Shown here: positions 52,462 to 61,239 of the stretch, piece by piece
Position numbering within the stretch: the first letter of the stretch is position 1
Layout of the letters: every line of letters starts with the position of its first letter
Origin: CAUPWF01 sp964369755
GTDB taxonomy: Bacteria > Bacillota > Clostridia > Lachnospirales > Lachnospiraceae
DNA: 64,000 bases
Reading direction: 5' to 3'
NCBI GenBank assembly: GCA_964369755.1
Contig: CAYJFY010000004.1
Coordinates: 1-64,000, forward strand
Translations under genes and position numbers: made by a program
The notes under the pieces: generated by a model
Database searches by the model: none
What the model was told of the DNA's origin: nothing
The model's input: only the letters and a program-made list of their open reading frames with translations

Positions 52462-53655
52462 TTATTTAATCACCTCATTATTTTGAAAGCGCTTGAGCAC
52501 GTCTTGGATTCGAGCGGCAGGGCTTAGCATATGACTCAGTGATGTGTCATGGTTCAATGAGTCGATAATCAAAGCGATGTACTTGCTCATATCACAATTG
52601 ATGTAATAAGGCTTGCTTAACAATTCTGGTGTTTGATAGATTAGGTTTGTAGTCAATACACGATAAATCAGACCATCTTCATATGCTTTGTCAAAGATGT
52701 CTAGTCCATTTGTAAATAATCCAAAAGTAGAAGCAGCAAAGATACGGTTTGCTTTTCGCTCTTTTAATTGCTTTGCAACATCTAGAATACTGTCCCCAGA
52801 GGAAATCATATCATCGATAATGATTACATCTTTTCCTTCTACGGAATCTCCTAGGAATTCATGAGCGACAATTGGATTTCTACCGTCTACAATTTTCGTG
52901 AAATCACGTCTCTTATAAAACATACCCATATCGATTCCAAGTACGTTTGCCATATAAATTGCACGACTAGTGGCGCCTTCGTCAGGGCTAATAGCCATCA
53001 TGTGCTCACTATCAATTTGAATATCTGGAACATTTTTTAGTAGTGCCTTGATAAACTGATAGGTTGGTGAGATTGTCTCAAATCCACTCAGTGGGATTGC
53101 ATTTTGTACTCGAGGGTCATGGGCATCAAAGGTGATGATATTGTCAACTCCCATGCGCACAAGTTCTTGTAGGGCAAGTGCACAGTCGAGAGACTCCCGG
53201 GAGCTTCTCTTATGTTGTCTGCTTTCGTATAAGAACGGCATGATGACATTGATTCTACGCGCCTTTCCAGCTGCAGAAGCGATAATTCGCTTGAGATTCT
53301 GAAAATGATCGTCAGGAGACATGTGATTCGTGTGCCCAGTAAGCGAGTAGGTCAAACTATAATTACATACGTCTACAATCAAGTACAAATCCTTTCCACG
53401 AACAGACTCAAGAATAATTCCCTTTGCTTCTCCCGAACCGAAACGAGGTACTTTTGCATCTACCAAAAAGGATTCCTTAGAATAGTCAGTATGGAAAGCA
53501 TCTTTTTTGTGAGTGAGCTGCTCATGGCTCTCTTTTCTCCACTTGCTTAGGTATCCGTCTACTTGTGTACAAAGTGGCTCGGCGCCAGGTAGGGATATGA
53601 TGCCTAATGGTCCTACGGGAATGTTTTCGATTAGACGTTCTCTTCTTTTTATCAT
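52462..53655 (-). CDS. prs: ribose-phosphate pyrophosphokinase (long clostridial form)
   Basis: 397-aa PRPP synthetase family protein, longer than the usual 315-320 aa, with an N-terminal extension of about 75 residues before the catalytic fold. Recognisable blocks are MPFLYESRQHKR, ITFDAHDPRVQN, the PRPP loop VIIIDDMISSGDSI and RIFAASTFGLFTNG. It makes PRPP from ribose 5-phosphate and ATP for nucleotide synthesis. ATG 53655 behind AAGGAGATTT is preferred over 53703. It is the last gene of a dnaD-dnaI-prs operon, 4 bases after the loader gene. Confidence 0.87.
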   Translation of the reverse strand: MIKRRERLIENIPVGPLGIISLPGAEPLCTQVDGYLSKWRKESHEQLTHKKDAFHTDYSKESFLVDAKVPRFGSGEAKGIILESVRGKDLYLIVDVCNYSLTYSLTGHTNHMSPDDHFQNLKRIIASAAGKARRINVIMPFLYESRQHKRSSRESLDCALALQELVRMGVDNIITFDAHDPRVQNAIPLSGFETISPTYQFIKALLKNVPDIQIDSEHMMAISPDEGATSRAIYMANVLGIDMGMFYKRRDFTKIVDGRNPIVAHEFLGDSVEGKDVIIIDDMISSGDSILDVAKQLKERKANRIFAASTFGLFTNGLDIFDKAYEDGLIYRVLTTNLIYQTPELLSKPYYINCDMSKYIALIIDSLNHDTSLSHMLSPAARIQDVLKRFQNNEVIK

Positions 53656-53659
53656 TTTT

Positions 53660-54646
53660 TTAAATCTCCTTGTTTTGCATTTTTTTCTTGATGCGAATGT
53701 CATCGCCTGTAATTTTTAATAAAGTATAGTTGCTTATTATTCTGGAAAAAATTCGCTCAGAATATATATCCATCAACGAAGATAAGGATAGGTTGGTAGA
53801 AATAATAATAGATTTCTGTCTTGCATATCTTTCGTTAATACATGTAAATAGTTGTGAACTTACAAAGGCATTCGTTAATTCAGTTCCCAAATCATCGATA
53901 ATCAGTAAGTCGCAGTCGTAAATATATTCATCCATATCTTGTGCATTGCTATCCTTTTCAAAATGGCTCTTAGCAAGTACTTCAAATAACTTTGAAGCGG
54001 AAAAATATATCACGGAATAGGATTTTGAAATCAGCTCCTTTGCAATGCAATTGGAAAGAAAGGTTTTTCCAACGCCAGCATCGCCGTAAAAAAACAAGTT
54101 TTCTACAGGAGTATTGCCGAAATTAGCGATGTAATTCTGGCAGGTATCGTATGCAGATTTCATCATATCATAGGAGGAGCGTTTGCTCTGTTCATCTATG
54201 TGAGTTTTTGAATACAAGGATAGATCAAAATTAGAGAAATTTTCTCGATCAAGAACTCCGATTAAATTTGATTGAAGGTATAGGAGTTCGACGGCTGCTT
54301 TTTTGAAACATACACATTTACGGCTATCTACGTATCCGGTATCATTACAAAAAGGACAAGTATATGTTGGATCCAAGAAGTTTTCTGGATAGCCGTAATC
54401 GGCTAATAACTGCTTGCGGCGTCCTGTTAGTTCGTGAATGGAACGCGAAGGGTGGCTAGATGATTGCGATAGGAGAGAGTGGACTCTCTCGACAGCTAAG
54501 TCAGCAATGGCCTCATCTAGTTTGGCGAGTTCGGGAATTTTTGAATAAGCTTCCTCGGTACAACGCGCTAAAGCAGCTCGATTTGCAAGCTGCTTCTCCT
54601 CGTAGTCACGCATTATTTTATCATATTGAGAATTTGTTAAGGGCAT
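53660..54646 (-). CDS. DnaC/DnaI-type helicase loader ATPase
   Basis: 328-aa AAA+ ATPase of the IstB/DnaC group. The N-terminal helical region is followed by a zinc-binding segment (CPFCNDTGYVDSRKCVC, near 95-112), which DnaI-type loaders use to contact helicase. Walker A is GDAGVGKTF near 193, Walker B LLIIDDLG, sensor 1 ISTN. It loads the replicative helicase at the origin or restart forks. AGAGGAG precedes the ATG; it follows the DnaD gene by 18 bases. Confidence 0.88.
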   Translation of the reverse strand: MPLTNSQYDKIMRDYEEKQLANRAALARCTEEAYSKIPELAKLDEAIADLAVERVHSLLSQSSSHPSRSIHELTGRRKQLLADYGYPENFLDPTYTCPFCNDTGYVDSRKCVCFKKAAVELLYLQSNLIGVLDRENFSNFDLSLYSKTHIDEQSKRSSYDMMKSAYDTCQNYIANFGNTPVENLFFYGDAGVGKTFLSNCIAKELISKSYSVIYFSASKLFEVLAKSHFEKDSNAQDMDEYIYDCDLLIIDDLGTELTNAFVSSQLFTCINERYARQKSIIISTNLSLSSLMDIYSERIFSRIISNYTLLKITGDDIRIKKKMQNKEI

Positions 54647-54664
54647 GATAAACTCCTCTGTTAT

Positions 54665-55699
54665 CTAATTGCTTAATAGTTTTTTTTCTAAAGATGCTAT
54701 ATCATAATCTTTGGACTCGAAATTATTAAAGGAAGTAGAAGTTGTCTTCTTGGCTTTTGAAGGCTTCTGCGCTGTATTTGAGCTCTTGAATTCCGCATCT
54801 AATACATCCAAATCTTTTAGAAAGCATATATTTTTCTTCTTCCAACTCTCGAGAATTGAATTTGTATACTCGAAACTTGGTTGATGTATCTTGGACATAG
54901 TGCGATTACAAGCCTCACAGATTAGTTCCAAATCAAAGCCCATATCCTTTGTCCATTTATCCACATATTGTTTTTCGCTAGCGGCAGGTCCACGGCCTGT
55001 AATTCCGTATGCTTTGAGCACTTGGTAATAGTCCTTGTTATAGGTAAGGATTTGATTTTTGGCTTCGCTGACAGTTAAAATGCCTGCATCAAACCAGCTC
55101 AAGGCAACCGCATGGATGTAATGAAAACTTTTATGATTGTTTTCGGCACAATATTCAATCAAATACTCGATTAAGTCAAATGGAAATTGAAGGTCATCGG
55201 AGAAGTATCGAATACGGTCCACATCTGTTTTGGTTAATGTTTTTCCAAGGTATTGCTCTGCCACAAATAATAACTGTTGAAATTCCTTCCGATTATGGGC
55301 AGAATCTTCTGCAGGCTTTGTGATTACCGTTGGTTTTTTGATTGCAACGATTGGTTGGGGCGTTGGAATCTTGGTTAGAGGCAACGCATCAATATTATTT
55401 GCAGATATTGTAGCGATATCGATGCCGATAATTTTACCATTTTCATCGTTCTCTAGCATCAGCAATCCTTGCTTTTCCCAGTATTTCAAAGCTCTTAGTA
55501 CATCCTTCTCAGTGTGATCCAGTGAATCGGCAATCATTGAGAGTGAGATTGAATTATCGGGAGCGTTCAAGTGACGAATCAAATAGAGATATACTTTCAC
55601 ATATTCGCCATTTGCACGCACCATATAGGTGTCTATAAATTCATTCTCGATGATAGTAGTGTTGCTTTTGCAACGTGTTTTTAGTCTTAATTTTCCCAT
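54665..55699 (-). CDS. DnaD/DnaB-family replication initiation protein
   Basis: 344-aa primosome protein. An N-terminal winged-helix DDBH1-like domain (about 15-90; VKVYLYLIRHLN, MIADSLDHTEKDVLRALKYW) and a C-terminal DDBH2/DnaB_2 domain (about 140-225; VEQ-type helix, LIEYLIEYCAENNHKSFHYI) are visible, with a second related helical block near 240-295 (YVDKWTKDMGFDLELICEA). It pairs with the DnaI-like loader encoded next. The gene has a consensus promoter with a DnaA-box cluster just upstream. Confidence 0.87.
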   Translation of the reverse strand: MGKLRLKTRCKSNTTIIENEFIDTYMVRANGEYVKVYLYLIRHLNAPDNSISLSMIADSLDHTEKDVLRALKYWEKQGLLMLENDENGKIIGIDIATISANNIDALPLTKIPTPQPIVAIKKPTVITKPAEDSAHNRKEFQQLLFVAEQYLGKTLTKTDVDRIRYFSDDLQFPFDLIEYLIEYCAENNHKSFHYIHAVALSWFDAGILTVSEAKNQILTYNKDYYQVLKAYGITGRGPAASEKQYVDKWTKDMGFDLELICEACNRTMSKIHQPSFEYTNSILESWKKKNICFLKDLDVLDAEFKSSNTAQKPSKAKKTTSTSFNNFESKDYDIASLEKKLLSN

Positions 55700-55735
55700 G
55701 TCCTCATTCCACCTTTATTTCTTTTGGTATGGAGT

Positions 55736-55763
55736 ATTATAACATTGTGATTAACAATTACAA
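55736..55763 (-). promoter_or_regulatory. promoter of dnaD-dnaI-prs operon
   Basis: Minus-strand TTGTAA, 16-base spacer, TATAAT, about 37 bases upstream of the DnaD start. Confidence 0.65.
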
Positions 55764-55772
55764 AGTATTTTT

Positions 55773-55826
55773 TTGTGGACAGGACAAGTTTTTTGTGGAT
55801 AAACTTGTGGATAAAACTGTGGGTAA
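55773..55826. promoter_or_regulatory. DnaA-box cluster upstream of the dnaD promoter
   Basis: Two perfect DnaA boxes, TGTGGATAA (complement TTATCCACA), start at 55794 and 55806. A one-mismatch box TGTGGGTAA starts at 55818 and a weaker TGTGGACAG at 55774. The first three are exactly 12 bp apart on one strand. The cluster begins 10 bp upstream of the -35, between murC and the replication-loader operon. Confidence 0.7.
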
Positions 55827-55829
55827 CTG

Positions 55830-57206
55830 CTACTTGAGCAAGGATTCCCCGATGGTTACAACATCACCGGCTCCCATAGTTATCAACAGATCCCCAGGTT
55901 TACAATTTTCCTTGATAAAATCTTCGATTATCTGAAAATCTGGCAGGTAGTGAGCGTCACAACCCAAATCCTTGATTGTGCGGACTAGTGCCTCGGAGGA
56001 AACGCCTAAAGTATTGGTTTCTCTTGCAGCATAAATATCAGTTAAAATCAAATGTTTTGCTGGAGCGAGAGCTTCGGCAAACTCTTGGAAGAACGCAGCG
56101 GTTCGTGTATAAGTATGTGGCTGGAATACACACCAGAGCTCTTTGTGTGGATAATGCGTTGCAGCAGTAAGTGTTGCGATAATCTCTGTTGGGTGGTGAG
56201 CATAATCATCGATGATGGTGACGCCCTCATAGGTTCCCTTGTATTCAAATCGGCGATCTGTTCCCTTGAACGAAGCGAGCCCTTTTTGAATCACATCGAT
56301 AGGAAGACCTAATACCTCGCCCACTGCAATTGCAGAGAGCGCATTCGAGGCATTGTGCTCGCCAGGAACTGAAAGTTGCATGGTGGCAATGAACACCTTG
56401 TTTTTATAGAAGTCAAAGGATACGTGACCATTCTCATTGTGTTGAATATTCTTTGCACAATAATCATAGTCGTCAGAGAATCCATAAGTCAGAATCTTGC
56501 AGTTTACGCCAGTAGTCACTTCGTGAACGTGGTCTATTTCACCATTGACAATCAATGTTCCATCGTCTGGAAGAAGATCAACAAACTGATGGAAAGATTG
56601 GCGGATATCCTCGATGTCCTTGAAGAAATCTAAATGGTCTTCTTCTATATTTAATATCACGCTGATTTTAGGATAAAAATTCAGGAAACTGTTGGTGTAT
56701 TCGCATGCCTCTGTGATGAAAACATCTGAATTACCAACACGAATATTACCACCGATTGCTCGTAGGATTCCACCAACAGAAATAGTAGGATCTAAATTGC
56801 CTTCTAATAATATATGAGACACCATGGAAGTTGTAGTTGTTTTCCCATGAGTTCCCGAAATTGCGATTGGGGTTTTGTAGTTTGTCATCAATTGCCCCAA
56901 GAACTCCGCGCGGGTGAGTAGTGGGATTTTTTTCGCTACGGCTTCAATGAGCTCTGGATTTTCACGACCGATCGCTGCAGTATAAATCACAACGTCGATA
57001 TCAGTGGTGATATTTTCTCCGACTTGCTTGTAATAAATTCGTGCGCCACGGTTCGCGAGCTGTTGGGTGAGTGCGGATTCCTTCGCGTCAGAACCTGAAA
57101 TCGTAAAACCTTCGTTTAACAAAATCTCGGCGAGTCCACTCATGCTGATTCCACCGATTCCGATAAAGTGTACGTGTAGTTTTTTTTTAAAATCAATTTT
57201 ATACAT
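55830..57206 (-). CDS. murC: UDP-N-acetylmuramate-L-alanine ligase
   Basis: 458-aa Mur ligase adding the first amino acid, L-Ala, to UDP-MurNAc. N-terminal Rossmann block VHFIGIGGISMSGLAEIL, ATP P-loop GTHGKTTTTSM near 113, and the C-terminal DDYAHHPTEI and FQPHTYTRT are the expected MurC signatures. AGGAAGCAGG precedes the start. It is single and divergent from glgC, with an AT-rich palindromic region between. Confidence 0.96.
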   Translation of the reverse strand: MYKIDFKKKLHVHFIGIGGISMSGLAEILLNEGFTISGSDAKESALTQQLANRGARIYYKQVGENITTDIDVVIYTAAIGRENPELIEAVAKKIPLLTRAEFLGQLMTNYKTPIAISGTHGKTTTTSMVSHILLEGNLDPTISVGGILRAIGGNIRVGNSDVFITEACEYTNSFLNFYPKISVILNIEEDHLDFFKDIEDIRQSFHQFVDLLPDDGTLIVNGEIDHVHEVTTGVNCKILTYGFSDDYDYCAKNIQHNENGHVSFDFYKNKVFIATMQLSVPGEHNASNALSAIAVGEVLGLPIDVIQKGLASFKGTDRRFEYKGTYEGVTIIDDYAHHPTEIIATLTAATHYPHKELWCVFQPHTYTRTAAFFQEFAEALAPAKHLILTDIYAARETNTLGVSSEALVRTIKDLGCDAHYLPDFQIIEDFIKENCKPGDLLITMGAGDVVTIGESLLK

Positions 57207-57247
57207 TTTTGTATCCTGCTTCCTAAAATTTGAATTGATCAGTATAT

Positions 57248-57283
57248 CTAATCATATATAATATAATTATACTATATGATTAG
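57248..57283. promoter_or_regulatory. AT-rich inverted repeat between murC and glgC
   Basis: CTAATCATATA / TATATGATTAG, 11-bp perfect arms with a 14-base spacer. It may hold the murC promoter (TATAAT-like hexamers on both strands) and an operator, or be a terminator-like structure. Confidence 0.4.
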
Positions 57284-57359
57284 AAAAAAAACCACCGTAT
57301 AAAATTTAGGAAAAATTATTGTGAAAAATAATAAAATAAATAAAAATACAAAATATTCC

Positions 57360-57398
57360 GTGAATATATTCACAAAACTGGGTGACTTGTGGTATAAT
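57360..57398 (+). promoter_or_regulatory. glgC promoter with overlapping palindrome
   Basis: TTCACA (57369), 18-base spacer, TATAAT (57393-57398). The -35 is embedded in a perfect 14-bp palindrome GTGAATATATTCAC (57360-57373), a likely regulator site. Confidence 0.55.
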
Positions 57399-57427
57399 AA
57401 TTAAAAAATCTAAAGAGGGGTGAATGC

Positions 57428-58699
57428 ATGATTAAAAAAGAGATGATAGCAATGTTGCTGGCGGGGGGGCAAGGCAGTAGACTTGGAGTATTGACATCAA
57501 AGGTAGCAAAGCCGGCAGTTGCATTCGGTGGTAAGTACCGAATTATTGATTTTCCATTGAGCAATTGTGTGAATTCAGGGGTTGATACCGTTGGAGTATT
57601 GACACAATACCAGCCAATGAGACTACATACACACATAGGAATAGGAATTCCTTGGGATCTGGACAAGAACTTAGGCGGAGTGTCTATTTTACCACCTTAT
57701 GAAAAAAGCAGTAACAGTGAATGGTACACAGGAACAGCAAACGCAATCTACCAAAACATGGATTATATGGAGACGTTTAATCCGGATTATGTTTTGATTC
57801 TATCGGGAGACCATATCTACAAGATGGACTACGAAGTAATGTTAGAGAACCACAAGGCGAATAATGCAGATGTTTCGATTGCGGTAATGTCTGTACCGAT
57901 GGAAGAAGCGAGCCGATTTGGAATCGTGATTACCGATGATGACGGTCGCATTACAGAGTTTGAAGAGAAGCCAGAGAACCCAAGAAGTAATTTGGCATCT
58001 ATGGGGATTTATATCTTTAGTTGGAAGGTGCTAAAAGAGGCACTTGAATCACAATCAGGAGTAGCACAATGTGACTTTGGTAAGCATGTAATTCCATATT
58101 GCCATGAAAAGGGACAACGTATCGTATCTTATGAATTTAGTGGATATTGGAAAGATGTTGGAACTCTAGGTTCTTACTGGGAAGCGAATATGGAATTGAT
58201 TGATATCATTCCAGAGTTTAACTTGTATGAGGATTATTGGAGAATTTATACCAGTGGAGAGATTATTCCACCACAGTACATATCAGAAAACTCTACGATT
58301 TCGCGGAGTATCATCGGAGATGGTGTTGAGGTGTATGGAGAAGTATACAATTCAGTGATAGGCGCAGGTGTGACCATAGGGGAAGGAACTGTGGTTCGTG
58401 ATTCAATCATCATGAAGGATGCAGTGATTGAAAAGGGTTGCGTGATAGATAAGGCGATTATTGCAGAGGGTGCAGAAATCGGAGAAAATACAGTGGTTGG
58501 CGTTGGAGCAGATGTGCCAAACAAAACAAAACCGAATATTTATGGATTTTCACTTGCTACAATCGGTGAGAAGAGTGTAGTACCGGCAAATGTTCAAATC
58601 GGAAAAAATACTGCAATAGCAGGCGTAACAACATTGGCAGACTATCCTGAGAGCGTGCTAGCAAGCGGGGAGACATTGATAAAGGCAGGTGGAAAATAA
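57428..58699 (+). CDS. glgC: glucose-1-phosphate adenylyltransferase catalytic subunit
   Basis: 423-aa ADP-glucose pyrophosphorylase, the committed step of glycogen synthesis. N-terminal AMLLAGGQGSRLGVLT and KPAVAFGGKYRIIDFPLSNC, GTANAIYQNMDYM, the metal-site SGDHIYKMDY and the substrate loop EEKP are all present. The C-terminal left-handed beta-helix begins near 290. Its stop overlaps the glgD ATG (TAATG). Firmicute GlgC usually forms a heterotetramer with GlgD. Confidence 0.96.
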   Translation: MIKKEMIAMLLAGGQGSRLGVLTSKVAKPAVAFGGKYRIIDFPLSNCVNSGVDTVGVLTQYQPMRLHTHIGIGIPWDLDKNLGGVSILPPYEKSSNSEWYTGTANAIYQNMDYMETFNPDYVLILSGDHIYKMDYEVMLENHKANNADVSIAVMSVPMEEASRFGIVITDDDGRITEFEEKPENPRSNLASMGIYIFSWKVLKEALESQSGVAQCDFGKHVIPYCHEKGQRIVSYEFSGYWKDVGTLGSYWEANMELIDIIPEFNLYEDYWRIYTSGEIIPPQYISENSTISRSIIGDGVEVYGEVYNSVIGAGVTIGEGTVVRDSIIMKDAVIEKGCVIDKAIIAEGAEIGENTVVGVGADVPNKTKPNIYGFSLATIGEKSVVPANVQIGKNTAIAGVTTLADYPESVLASGETLIKAGGK

Positions 58700-59817
58700 T
58701 GAAAGCGGTTGGATTGATATTAGCGGGTGGTAATAACAATAAGATGCGGGAGTTGACGACGCGAAGAGCGATTTCAGCAATGCCGATTGGTGGGAGTTAC
58801 AGAGCGGTTGACTTTGCACTCAGCAATATGGCAAACTCACATGTACAAAAAGTAGCAGTTCTCACACAATATAATGCAAGATCTATGAATGAACACTTGA
58901 ATTCATCGAAGTGGTGGGACTTTGGACGTAAGCAAGGTGGATTGTATATCTTTACACCGACCATTACAGCGGATAATGGATATTGGTATCGCGGAACGGC
59001 GGATGCCTTGGCACAGAATCTGGATTTTTTGAAGAGATGCCATGAACCATATGTGATTATAACTTCTGCTGATGCAGTACATAAGCTAGACTACAATGAT
59101 GTTCTGGAATATCATATTGAAAAAAAAGCAGAGATTACAGTGGTTTGCAAGGACTTAGATGCAGACGAGGATCCTTGTAGATTCGGAATCGTAAAAATGA
59201 ATGAAAACTGTCGAATCACGGATTTTGAGGAAAAGCCAATGGTAGCAAGCTCCCAGACAGTTTCTACAGGAATTTATATCATGAGACGTCGACAGCTAAT
59301 CACATTGTTAGAGCAGTGTGTGGAAGAGGAACGTTTTGATTTTGTACGAGACATCTTAATTCGATATAAAAACTTGAAGAAGATATATGGTTACAAAATG
59401 ACAACATATTGGAGCAATATATCGACAGTAGAGTCTTATTATAAGACAAATATGGACTTGCTAAAAGCAGATGTAAGAAATTATTTCTTTAAAGAGAGTC
59501 CAGCAGTGTTTTCCAAAGTAATCGACCTGCCACCAGCGAAGTATAACCCTGGATGTGTAGTGAAGAATAGCTTGATCGCTAGTGGTTGTATCATCAATGG
59601 TGTGGTAGAGAATTCGGTAGTGTTTAAGAATACATACATTGGAAATAATTGCGTGATAAAAAACTCCATTATACTGAACGAGGTGTATTTGGGAGATAAT
59701 AGTTACATTGAAAACTGCATAGTGGAAAGCCGAGACACAATTCGTGCAAACAGCAGGTTTGTTGGAGAAGGTTCAATTAAGGTTGTTTTAGAGAAAAACG
59801 AGAGATTTTCGATATAG
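58699..59817 (+). CDS. glgD: GlgD subunit of ADP-glucose pyrophosphorylase
   Basis: 372-aa paralogue of GlgC with regulatory function. The glycine-rich signature is altered (LAGGNNNKMRELTTRRAISA in place of GGQGSRL), so catalytic ability is doubtful. The metal-site motif is TSADAVHKLDY and the beta-helix is shorter than in GlgC. It is translationally coupled to glgC. The absence of glgA/glgB/glgP next to it means the rest of the glycogen genes lie elsewhere. Confidence 0.94.
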   Translation: MKAVGLILAGGNNNKMRELTTRRAISAMPIGGSYRAVDFALSNMANSHVQKVAVLTQYNARSMNEHLNSSKWWDFGRKQGGLYIFTPTITADNGYWYRGTADALAQNLDFLKRCHEPYVIITSADAVHKLDYNDVLEYHIEKKAEITVVCKDLDADEDPCRFGIVKMNENCRITDFEEKPMVASSQTVSTGIYIMRRRQLITLLEQCVEEERFDFVRDILIRYKNLKKIYGYKMTTYWSNISTVESYYKTNMDLLKADVRNYFFKESPAVFSKVIDLPPAKYNPGCVVKNSLIASGCIINGVVENSVVFKNTYIGNNCVIKNSIILNEVYLGDNSYIENCIVESRDTIRANSRFVGEGSIKVVLEKNERFSI

Positions 59818-59819
59818 AT

Positions 59820-59867
59820 AGTGTGAAAATAAATTTTCACACTGCAATTTGTCCCTTGTGGGACAAA
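59820..59867 (+). terminator. two tandem hairpins after glgD
   Basis: Hairpin 1: AGTGTGAAAAT-AA-ATTTTCACACT (59820-59843). Hairpin 2: TTTGTCCC-TTGT-GGGACAAA (59848-59867). Neither has a long U-tract; together they probably end glgD transcription ahead of spoVG. The remaining 59868-59970 shows only the spoVG ribosome binding site and no convincing promoter. Confidence 0.6.
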
Positions 59868-59970
59868 GTTGCTAGATAGCCAGGAAGAGGTTGTTATTAC
59901 TGCGGGGGGATTTCTGAATTTGACACACAATTTAATGCACATACAACAACATGAGAAAGGAGGCTTTGCT

Positions 59971-60255
59971 ATGCAAATTACAGACGTGCGTGTAAGGAAG
60001 GTAACAAAGGAAGGTAAGTTGAAAGCAGTAGTTTCGATTACTTTAGATGAAGAGTTCGTTGTACACGATATCAAAGTGATTGAGGGCGACAGGGGATTGT
60101 TTATCGCAATGCCAAGTAAGAGAGGCACAGATGACGAATATAGAGATATCGCGCATCCGATTAATTCGACTACCAGACAGAGATTACAAGAAACAATACT
60201 AGCGCGTTATGATGAATTGAAGCTAGAGGTGGAAACTGTAGGTGCAGCAGTGTGA
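59971..60255 (+). CDS. spoVG: septation regulator SpoVG
   Basis: 94-aa SpoVG, an RNA/DNA-binding regulator linked to sporulation and cell division in Firmicutes. The sequence MQITDVRVRKVTKEGKLKAV, SITLDEEFVVHDIKVIEG and FIAMPSKRGTDDEYRDIAHP are family hallmarks. ATG 59971 follows AAAGGAGG; the open frame extending upstream is not coding. It stands alone between glgD and a strong bidirectional terminator. Confidence 0.96.
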   Translation: MQITDVRVRKVTKEGKLKAVVSITLDEEFVVHDIKVIEGDRGLFIAMPSKRGTDDEYRDIAHPINSTTRQRLQETILARYDELKLEVETVGAAV

Positions 60256-60277
60256 AGTTAGCCAGATAATTCAACGT

Positions 60278-60325
60278 AAAAACAAAGCAGCCTAGGGATT
60301 TTTTCCTAGGCTGCTTTGTTTTTGT
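60278..60325. terminator. strong bidirectional terminator
   Basis: AAAACAAAGCAGCCTAGG / CCTAGGCTGCTTTGTTTTT, 17-bp stem with poly-A before and poly-T after, between convergent spoVG and the pseudouridine synthase gene. Confidence 0.93.
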
Positions 60326-60400
60326 GTGATAGGAAACGGTACTTCTATTACAAAAGCGCTCCGCATGGATGCCCACCTTTTTCTATCTGAGATTGTGGAG

Positions 60401-61120
60401 TTATAATTGATAAGAAAGATGTTCTCTCGTGAGGGGGTGTTGGAACTCGAGCTTGTATGCGCATAAGGCGATACCGTTTATCCCACAATCTAAAGAAAGG
60501 ATGGTAGCACCATATTTGTCATCGCCAATAATCGGGCAGCCGATGGTGGACATCTGGACACGGATTTGATGGTGTCGTCCAGTCTCTAACTCGATTTCTA
60601 CTAGGGGGTGAGTCATCAAATCCGTTGTTGGGTGTTCGGTAAAAATCTGGTAGTCCTTTGGCTTGGCTGATTCTAGGACACGGTATGTTAAAGCCGCCTT
60701 TTTGCTCCTAGCGTCGTTTTTTGTGCAAACAAAGGAACGGTTCGCGCTACTATCCTTTTGGAGATAGTGAATGAGATGTTGTGTCGGAGGATCTGGCTTG
60801 CGGCATAAAATAGCCCGGTAAGTTTTGGAAAAATCATGGGCCTGGAGTTGTTTGCTTAACTGCGCTGCCGCCCGAGGGGATTTGGCAAACACTAGAAGTC
60901 CACAGACGGGTTGGTCTAATCGATGGATGACAGATAAATATGGTTCACCGCTTGAAGCAACTCCGTTATTTTTTGCGTTTATATAGAGATGTCTTTTTAG
61001 TAGGGAAACTAAGTCGGGTTCTCTTAATTTTTTTGTCTGGGTCGCAATGCCTGCTGGTTTGTGACATACGAGAATGTCGGAATCTTCATATAGAATTCTT
61101 GGTGTTTTTTTAAAAATCAT
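60401..61120 (-). CDS. RluA family pseudouridine synthase
   Basis: 239-aa RluA-type enzyme. The catalytic Asp is in VIHRLDQPVCGLLVFAKS; HKPAGIATQ and ETGRHHQIRVQM are further family motifs. There is no N-terminal S4 domain. It isomerises uridine in rRNA or tRNA; the target cannot be told. ATG 61120 follows GAAGGAGGTTCAA and gives a standard length; the longer frame to 61180 is unlikely. Its 3' end faces the bidirectional terminator. Confidence 0.9.
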   Translation of the reverse strand: MIFKKTPRILYEDSDILVCHKPAGIATQTKKLREPDLVSLLKRHLYINAKNNGVASSGEPYLSVIHRLDQPVCGLLVFAKSPRAAAQLSKQLQAHDFSKTYRAILCRKPDPPTQHLIHYLQKDSSANRSFVCTKNDARSKKAALTYRVLESAKPKDYQIFTEHPTTDLMTHPLVEIELETGRHHQIRVQMSTIGCPIIGDDKYGATILSLDCGINGIALCAYKLEFQHPLTREHLSYQL

Positions 61121-61202
61121 TTGAACCTCCTTCATATAGAACTTGACAAGACTTATTTGCATAGTTACACTTAAGTACATAGGCTTATTTAATCATAAAT
61201 CA

Positions 61203-61218
61203 GGTTGAACTGTCAACC
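61203..61218. promoter_or_regulatory. inverted repeat upstream of antiporter gene
   Basis: GGTTGA-ACTG-TCAACC, 22 bases before the antiporter ATG in the divergent region with the pseudouridine synthase. Possible operator; not matched to a known site. Confidence 0.3.
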
Positions 61219-61239
61219 GAAGTATAAGGGAGAAAAAAG

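Noticed and set aside
55773..55826. DnaA-box cluster as the chromosomal origin
   Set aside because: No dnaA, dnaN or AT-rich unwinding element adjoins; promoter-linked regulation is simpler.
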